Assembly (NCBI RefSeq): GCF_021401085.1 | Contig: NZ_JACBFP010000003.1 | Span: 62,001 to 126,000 of the forward strand | Direction: 5' to 3' | From: Chryseobacterium sp. R2A-55 | Lineage (GTDB): Bacteria; Bacteroidota; Bacteroidia; Flavobacteriales; Weeksellaceae | Length of the DNA: 64,000 bases | Shown: piece after piece, positions 58,216 through 64,000 of the stretch | Layout of the letters: each line of letters begins with the position of its first letter | How positions within the stretch are numbered: the first letter of the stretch is position 1 | Notes under the pieces: model-generated | The model's input: only the letters and a program-made list of their open reading frames with translations | The model's database searches: none | Told to the model about the DNA's origin: nothing | Program-made: the position numbers and the translations under genes

Positions 58216-61200
58216 ATGAAGCGAATTCTATCATTCTCTATCTTTAATTTTTTTATCGTTTTTTTCTACTCGCAGAATGTGAAAATTGAATGGAATGGAA
58301 GTAAAGTCCAGGATTTTGGAACCTACACCATCACTGCGCCTTTTTTCACAAATGATGGCTATTCTTACGAGAATGGCAACATCATATTTCGTGGAACAAC
58401 TAAATATTCCGGAACCAACAAGAAGATTTCCAACCTGCAGTGGGAAAAAGTGACACAAAAAGAACTTTTCGATCTCTCTACCACCAATATCCCGGCTGCT
58501 GAGAATGCTTTTGTGGACGTCTATACCAATCCGTATACAAAAGAAAAAACAATTAATTTTTCAGTTTCCGCTTTCAAGGTTGAAAAAGGGGTAATTTATC
58601 GATTAAGTTCATTCTCAATCATTAGCACCGGAGAATCGGCACCCAACACAGCGCCGTTCGGCGGGAAAATTGGAACCACGGAGAATCCTCTAAAATCGGG
58701 GACTTTCTATAAAATAAAGGTAGATAGATCGGGAGTCTTCAAGATCACGAAACAATTTCTGCAGGAAAATGGAATAAATCCAAGCAATGTCAATCCAAAA
58801 AATTTCCGGATTTACGGAAACGGCGGTTTGGCCTTGCCGGAATTTAATCAAGATTTGAGATATTCTGCATTGCAGGAAAATGCAATCCAAGTCATTGGTG
58901 AAGAAGATGGCGTTTGGAATGACGGAGATTATGCACTTTTCTATGCACAAGGACCGAATGGCTACAATTTGTACAAAACCTTTGGAGACACCAATGGAAG
59001 CGGAAGAAGAAGAACCGAGACCAGAACTGACCAATCCTTCAATTTCATCAATATCTATGACGATTTCGCCTACTACTTCATCAATTTCGATTTAGGTCCG
59101 GGAAAAAGGGTTTTGGTGGATGATCAAGCCATCAATACCAATGTGATTTCAAGATATGACGAATACCAATATATTAATGAAGAGAAATTTAATCTATTAA
59201 ATATCGGCCGAATTTGGGTGGGAGATGCTATTACCGATACCAAAACCGTGACTTTTAACACGAAATCGCCGATCTTGCCCACAGACAACATTAAATATAG
59301 AACAAGATATATCGCATACCAATCGGGCGGAAATAAGATTAGTTTAAGTTTCAACAATCAAAGTCCTGAAACCCAAAACATCCCTCTTGACAACAGTATT
59401 TATTATGTGACCAACCTTTATTTTGGGAACATGACTAATTTGTCCGGAAACCAGCTGACTTTTAATTACCAAACAAATATTGCGAGCAATCCCAATGGGA
59501 AATTCTATTTTGATTATGCGGAAGTGCAGTATAAACAAGACCTAAGATTTGACAACGCGCAGATGAACTTCAGAAGTTACGACATTGAAGAAAATTCCGG
59601 GCAAACCTATACGTTCAACATTGCAAATGCTTCCGCGATCGAACAGGTATGGCAAGTCTCAGACATCACTAATGCCACTCAGAAAACCAATAAATCAGGA
59701 AATAGCGCCAACTTTAGTTTCGCCTACCAAGCAGCCGATAATAATTTTGTTAATGAATTTGTGGCTTTCAGAAGTTCAGATGCGTTCCAGCCCTCTTTCG
59801 TAGGAAAAATTGACAACCAGGATCTTTCGGGATTACAAAATATTGAGTATTTGATAATTACCCAACCCGAAATGATGGGTCACGCACAGCGATTAGCCAA
59901 TTATTATCAGGGTAAATACAGTGTGGCCGTTGTTGACGTGAACAAAATCTACAACGAATTCAGCAGTGGCGGCAAAGACATTACCGCGATCAGAGATTTT
60001 GCCACAAAACTCAATACTCCTGCCGGGAAACTCAAATACCTCTTTATTCTGGGAGATACTTCTTTTGATTTTAAGGGAAGAAATTATCCAGGTTCAGATG
60101 TCATCCCGTCTTATCAAAGTGAATTTAGTGCGGATTACTCAAGTTCATTTGTTACAGATGATTATTACACCATGACTTCGCCCCAGATAAGTCCCACTTT
60201 ATCGAATAATCTTCCGGATTTTCCCGTTGGGCGTCTTCCGGCTGGAAACATTGCAGAAGCCAAACTACTGATTGATAAGGCACTTTCATACAACAACGCA
60301 CTTGCGGGCCAATCCACTCCGTTTGGTGAATGGCGAATGAAGCTTGATTTTGTGGTGGATGATGATGCAGATAATGGCACCCCTTTTCATAATACCATGA
60401 ACGCTTCCCTGGTTAACGTTTTTGAGAATCCTGCCGGAAACTTGAGGAAAGAATATAATATTCGAAAACTTTACCTTGATTCATTTCAGGCACAAACCAC
60501 TGCAGGCGGACAGAGATATCCGGCGGTCAACCAAACCATCTCAAACGATGTGGGAAACAGCCTTTATCTATTCTATTTCGGACATGGGGGAATCAATGGA
60601 TGGGCTCAGGAAAGGGTACTGACCACTGATATGATTCAGAACTTCAACAATTACAACAATGTTTACAGCCGCTTCCCGCTGGTCTCCACCATTACCTGTG
60701 AGTTTACCTTGTGGGATGATCCTGCAACTTTTTCAGCGGGTGAACAGGTGATTAAATCAAAACAAGGCGGTGCGGCTACCATGATTACTTCCAGCCGTGC
60801 AATCCAGGTGGGGTATGGAGAGCAGTTTACCACAATTTTTACCAAGAATATCTTTGATCTGGTTAATGATGATTTTCAAAATCTGGGTGATGCATTCTTA
60901 AAGGCAAAAATTGAAAAGGGAGCGCATTCAGACCATTTTAAGGTCAATTTATTGGGAGATCCGGCCTCAAAGCTGAGCCGCCCAAAACGACTGATCACTA
61001 TTGATGAGGTGGAAACCCCGGTTCCCGGTCAAATTCGCGCTTTAGATTTCGTGAAAGTAAAAGGGCACATCAACAAAGCAGACGGAACGCCTGACAATAA
61101 TTTTAATGGCAGAGTGGCCATCAATATTTTCGATAAAAGATTAAACAAAAAGACACTTAATAACGACCAAAATCCAAAATTAAACCCTGTCTTGCAGTAC

Positions 61201-62121
61201 ACCGAGGAAGGCGGACCTATCGTAAAAGCTTCGGGACAAGCCGTAAATGGAGTGTTCACTGTGGAATTCTATGTACCAAAAGACATTAATTATGAAATCG
61301 GGAGCGGCCGCCTTTTGGCTTATGCCGACAATAAATCGTTTGATGTATTCACCAATCAGGCACAAAGCATCGGCGGAATCAACCCGAACGGAATTAATGA
61401 CACGGAACCTCCAAAAATTAACCTGTACATGAACAACACCAACTTCGCGGACGGCGGTATCACCAATCAAAACCCCACTTTTTTGGCATGCGTCACCGAT
61501 GATAAAGGAATCAATTCCACCGGATCCGGCATTGGACATGATATTACTGTGATTTTAGATGGAAAGATTGTGGAAACCATAGTTTTAAATGATTTCTATT
61601 TCTCCGGCGAAGGAAACGGCTGCACCAACCCTTCTTTGTCAGATTATCAAAAAGGCAACGTGAGTTATCCATTTAGGAACCTGGCTCCCGGACCACACCA
61701 ATTGGTATTTAAAGTTTGGGATATTAACAATAATTCAACCACCGGAACGTTAAACTTTGTAGTAAAGAACGAAGAGGATCAGAAACTGATCATCAACAAG
61801 CCGCTGAACTGGCCAAATCCTTTTACCAATAAAACTTATGTACAGTTTGAACATAATTGTCCGGATATCCTGGATGTGAATGTGCAGATATACACCATTA
61901 CCGGAAAACTGGTACGGACACTCAGTACTACGGTCACCGCAGAGCCTTTCTTCCAGGGATTCCGCACGCCGAGAACTGCTATTGAATGGGACGGAAAAGA
62001 TGATTATGGTGATGCAGTTGGTAAGGGAACCTATATTTTTAAGATATTTGCAAAAGGTCAGGATCAGGAAAAATGCAAAGGTGGGGCTACAGCCATTGAA
62101 AAAATGGTTCTTTTAAGGTAA
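58216..62121 (+). CDS. porU: type IX secretion system sortase PorU
   Basis: The 1,301-residue protein has an export signal (first about 19 residues, ending FFYSQ), a large N-terminal region and a C25 (gingipain-type) peptidase domain with His790 (YFGHGGINGW) and Cys828 (TITCEFTLWDDP). A C-terminal FlgD-like Ig domain (WPNPFTNKTYVQFEHN, GKLVRTLSTTV) resembles a T9SS sorting domain. It removes the C-terminal signal of secreted cargo and attaches cargo to the surface, together with PorV encoded 33 nt downstream. Confidence 0.95.
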   Translation: MKRILSFSIFNFFIVFFYSQNVKIEWNGSKVQDFGTYTITAPFFTNDGYSYENGNIIFRGTTKYSGTNKKISNLQWEKVTQKELFDLSTTNIPAAENAFVDVYTNPYTKEKTINFSVSAFKVEKGVIYRLSSFSIISTGESAPNTAPFGGKIGTTENPLKSGTFYKIKVDRSGVFKITKQFLQENGINPSNVNPKNFRIYGNGGLALPEFNQDLRYSALQENAIQVIGEEDGVWNDGDYALFYAQGPNGYNLYKTFGDTNGSGRRRTETRTDQSFNFINIYDDFAYYFINFDLGPGKRVLVDDQAINTNVISRYDEYQYINEEKFNLLNIGRIWVGDAITDTKTVTFNTKSPILPTDNIKYRTRYIAYQSGGNKISLSFNNQSPETQNIPLDNSIYYVTNLYFGNMTNLSGNQLTFNYQTNIASNPNGKFYFDYAEVQYKQDLRFDNAQMNFRSYDIEENSGQTYTFNIANASAIEQVWQVSDITNATQKTNKSGNSANFSFAYQAADNNFVNEFVAFRSSDAFQPSFVGKIDNQDLSGLQNIEYLIITQPEMMGHAQRLANYYQGKYSVAVVDVNKIYNEFSSGGKDITAIRDFATKLNTPAGKLKYLFILGDTSFDFKGRNYPGSDVIPSYQSEFSADYSSSFVTDDYYTMTSPQISPTLSNNLPDFPVGRLPAGNIAEAKLLIDKALSYNNALAGQSTPFGEWRMKLDFVVDDDADNGTPFHNTMNASLVNVFENPAGNLRKEYNIRKLYLDSFQAQTTAGGQRYPAVNQTISNDVGNSLYLFYFGHGGINGWAQERVLTTDMIQNFNNYNNVYSRFPLVSTITCEFTLWDDPATFSAGEQVIKSKQGGAATMITSSRAIQVGYGEQFTTIFTKNIFDLVNDDFQNLGDAFLKAKIEKGAHSDHFKVNLLGDPASKLSRPKRLITIDEVETPVPGQIRALDFVKVKGHINKADGTPDNNFNGRVAINIFDKRLNKKTLNNDQNPKLNPVLQYTEEGGPIVKASGQAVNGVFTVEFYVPKDINYEIGSGRLLAYADNKSFDVFTNQAQSIGGINPNGINDTEPPKINLYMNNTNFADGGITNQNPTFLACVTDDKGINSTGSGIGHDITVILDGKIVETIVLNDFYFSGEGNGCTNPSLSDYQKGNVSYPFRNLAPGPHQLVFKVWDINNNSTTGTLNFVVKNEEDQKLIINKPLNWPNPFTNKTYVQFEHNCPDILDVNVQIYTITGKLVRTLSTTVTAEPFFQGFRTPRTAIEWDGKDDYGDAVGKGTYIFKIFAKGQDQEKCKGGATAIEKMVLLR

Positions 62122-62154
62122 ACAAATTGAAAAATAACGAATAAAAAAGATTTT

Positions 62155-63282
62155 ATGAAAGTGACTAAAAAGCTATTCTTAAGTATCGGCATCGGAATCG
62201 GCGTCATGGCGGCTGCTCAAAGCAATCAGACCGTCCTTACCGGAGCACCTTTCCTAAGGATTTCTCCTGATGCGAGAGCCGGAGGTATGGGAGACCAAGG
62301 TGTTGCCACTACCAGCGACGGATTCTCACAGTTTTGGAATGCTGCAAAATACCCATTCAGCAAAACTACTTCGGCAATTGCACTCAACTATACTCCCTAC
62401 ATGGGAAAACTCACCAATGACGTTTTCCTGCTTTACGCGGCTTACCACAAATTTTTAGGGGACGAAGAGAGATCCACCATCTCAGCGAGTATCTACTACT
62501 TCAACATGGGTGAAGTGCAGTTGAGCGACTACCGAAATAATGTGTACACGGAAACAGGAAAAGCAAAACCCAATGAGTTTTCAATTGATGTCGCTTATGG
62601 TTTGAAACTTTCTGACAATTATTCCATGGCGGTTACGGGTAGATTCGTGCGCTCAGATTTATCCGGCGGCTTCAACTCAGATAATACCTTGAAACCCGCA
62701 AACACTTTCGCAGTTGATGTTTCCGGATATTACATGTCTGAAAAACACAGCAGTTTAAACGATATGGAAGGACGTGCAAGAGCCGGTTTCTCCATCCAAA
62801 ACCTTGGACCAAGATTAGACTATACTGGTGATGAAGAATCCAGATCCTATCTTCCTACGATGGCAAGACTTGGAGCCGGTTACGATCTATTCCTGGATGA
62901 TCTGAACCGAGTCGGATTAAACTTTGAAGCTTCGAAACTTTTGGTTCCGGGACCTGATAAAGACGGGGTAATTCCCAATGTGGGCGTGATTTCCGGAATC
63001 GGGACATCTTTCAGCAACCCCAAAAGCATCATGTTCAGCGGTGCTGTGGATTATGAATATGACAATGCATTCGCCGTGCGTGCAGGTTATTTCCACGAAA
63101 GCCCAGAACAGGGAGCAAGACAGTATGCCACTGTGGGTGTAGGTCTTAAATACCAATCCTTTGGATTGGATTTGTCCTACCTGATCAACACTTCGAAGGT
63201 CAATACGGCATTGGATAATACTTTGAGATTTGGACTTACATGGAATATTGGCGAAGATTCATCAAACGCACAAGATTACTAA
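62155..63282 (+). CDS. porV: type IX secretion outer-membrane protein PorV
   Basis: The 375-residue protein has a signal peptide (MKVTKKLFLSIGIGIGVMAA) and the hallmark N-terminus of PorV (APFLRISPDARAGGMGDQGV, FSQFWNAAKYPF) followed by a FadL-like beta-barrel. PorV carries T9SS cargo from the translocon to PorU. It follows porU in the same operon and ends before a terminator. Confidence 0.95.
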   Translation: MKVTKKLFLSIGIGIGVMAAAQSNQTVLTGAPFLRISPDARAGGMGDQGVATTSDGFSQFWNAAKYPFSKTTSAIALNYTPYMGKLTNDVFLLYAAYHKFLGDEERSTISASIYYFNMGEVQLSDYRNNVYTETGKAKPNEFSIDVAYGLKLSDNYSMAVTGRFVRSDLSGGFNSDNTLKPANTFAVDVSGYYMSEKHSSLNDMEGRARAGFSIQNLGPRLDYTGDEESRSYLPTMARLGAGYDLFLDDLNRVGLNFEASKLLVPGPDKDGVIPNVGVISGIGTSFSNPKSIMFSGAVDYEYDNAFAVRAGYFHESPEQGARQYATVGVGLKYQSFGLDLSYLINTSKVNTALDNTLRFGLTWNIGEDSSNAQDY

Positions 63283-63303
63283 TCCCAGTAAAAAAACCAT
63301 CTT

Positions 63304-63330
63304 AAAAGTCTCAATTTTTGGGACTTTTTT
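63304..63330 (+). terminator. terminator after porV
   Basis: AAAAGTC/GACTTTT with additional C-G and T-G pairs and a T run lies about 20 nt after the porV stop. Confidence 0.7.
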
Positions 63331-63345
63331 TATGCAATAATATTC

Positions 63346-63353
63346 TAAATTTG
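63346..63353 (+). promoter_or_regulatory. -7 element of the FUSC-family gene
   Basis: TAAATTTG ends 4 nt before the ATG at 63358. Confidence 0.45.
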
Positions 63354-63357
63354 TAAG

Positions 63358-64000
63358 ATGAACTACGCCACCGAACTCAAAAAATTTGCAACCAGCCAGT
63401 CGATTTATTCGGGTGTGCGGATTTCTTTGGCGATCGTAATTCCCAGTATTATTTTGGCTCATTTTGGTTTGCTGAAGGAATATTTCCTGTTCCCTCTCGC
63501 AACCAGTTTTGTGGGACTCACCGATCAACCGGGACCTTTCATCCGCAGGAGAAATGCATTGGTGCTTTCCATCATTTCATTTTTTATTGTGGCGGCGATT
63601 GCCAGTTTGGTTAAATCTTTCGCACCGCTCATCTACCTCGAAATTGTGATTTTTGGAATATTTTTTTCATTGCTCGGCGTTTATGGCCAAAGACTTGCGG
63701 GAGTCGGTGGACTTTCGCTCGTAGTGCTGGCAATTTTTATTGACGGACATTTAAGTGGCGGAAACATCTTCAAAAGTTTGTTGACCTTTTTCGCAGGTTC
63801 CGTATTATATCTCTTGATTTTTCTAGTTGTTTCCAAAATTCAGCCCTACAAACTCGCGGGACAAATGATTGGCGAGAACTATTTGGAACTTGCCGATTAT
63901 CTGAGTTTAAAGTCTAAATTTTACCTGGAAAACCCAGACTTTGCCGGACTTCAAAAACAGATCATCTCGCAACAGGTAAGAATTAAAAATCTTCAGGAAG
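63358..64000 (+). CDS. FUSC-family (YccS-like) membrane protein, partial
   Basis: The frame from ATG 63358 (MNYATELKKFATSQSIYSGV) is open to the right edge, so the 3' end is missing. It has about six predicted hydrophobic segments in the first 170 residues (VRISLAIVIPSIILAHFG, LVLSIISFFIVAAIASLV, LEIVIFGIFFSLLGVYG, LSLVVLAIFIDG, VLYLLIFLVVSKI) followed by a soluble helical part. This fits YccS/FUSC membrane proteins, some of which are efflux-type transporters of aromatic compounds. Substrate unknown. Confidence 0.75.
   Translation, partial: MNYATELKKFATSQSIYSGVRISLAIVIPSIILAHFGLLKEYFLFPLATSFVGLTDQPGPFIRRRNALVLSIISFFIVAAIASLVKSFAPLIYLEIVIFGIFFSLLGVYGQRLAGVGGLSLVVLAIFIDGHLSGGNIFKSLLTFFAGSVLYLLIFLVVSKIQPYKLAGQMIGENYLELADYLSLKSKFYLENPDFAGLQKQIISQQVRIKNLQE

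Noticed and set aside
61317-61326. Further GGCTTATGCC in porU
   Set aside because: It lies in a host coding sequence and in the wrong orientation for the transcript (mRNA has GGCUUAUGCC), so it is a chance match.

Overview
The window is a piece of a Flavobacteriales (Bacteroidetes) chromosome, most likely the Chryseobacterium/Weeksellaceae lineage. The evidence is the type IX secretion and gliding genes on the right (gldJ, porU, porV, a GldA-like ATPase), the Bacteroidetes promoter element TAnnTTTG in front of several genes, and the near absence of Shine-Dalgarno sequences. A complete prophage of about 45.4 kb is inserted in it.

Left host flank (1-7386): a predicted outer-membrane protein running off the left edge, an M16 peptidase, aspartate ammonia-lyase and a lipoprotein N-acetylmuramoyl-alanine amidase, all on the minus strand. 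Next comes a plus-strand tRNA group, Ser(GCT)-Pro(TGG)-Arg(TCT). The prophage is integrated in the 3' half of tRNA-Arg: a 44-bp stretch of the tRNA (7343-7386) is repeated exactly at 52693-52736.

Prophage (7343-52736): a siphovirus-type temperate phage. A tyrosine integrase sits at the left end and a LexA/CI-like S24 repressor with a second small regulator at the right end, all on the plus strand. Everything else, apart from a small gene beside the integrase, is transcribed leftward. From right to left the order is: a string of small early genes; a recombination block (Rad50/SbcC-like ATPase, DEDD exonuclease, RecT, MBL-fold protein); ParB-like and PcfJ/PcfK-like proteins; a SNF2 helicase; a replication initiator and DnaC-type loader; RusA; a ParB-methyltransferase fusion; a small-terminase candidate; a tRNA cluster (initiator fMet, an odd 142-nt tRNA-like gene, Cys); large terminase; a second methyltransferase; a terminase fragment; portal, prohead protease and HK97 capsid; connectors and tail tube; a lipoprotein with its own promoter; tail chaperone candidate, tape measure, baseplate and fibre proteins; and a lysis cassette (holin, lipoprotein with a C-terminal membrane anchor that looks like a unimolecular spanin, M15 endolysin). 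Many genes overlap by ATGA or TAATG, so translational coupling is likely, and several genes under 60 codons sit in these chains.

Right host flank (52737-64000): the original terminator of the tRNA-Arg unit, a small hypothetical gene, the GldA-like ATPase, an SRPBCC protein, a NUDIX hydrolase, murF, gldJ, porU, porV and the start of a FUSC-family membrane protein.

Main unexplained signals: (1) the 10-mer GGCATAAGCC in the transcribed sense at exactly four late-gene starts (large terminase, portal, tape measure, fibre), always able to form a small bulged stem-loop, with three of these genes lacking an ordinary start codon; (2) a palindrome GTAATGT-N3-ACATTAC in front of leftward transcription units; (3) TAnnTTTG promoters ending exactly 4 nt before ATG in four genes, which suggests leaderless mRNAs.
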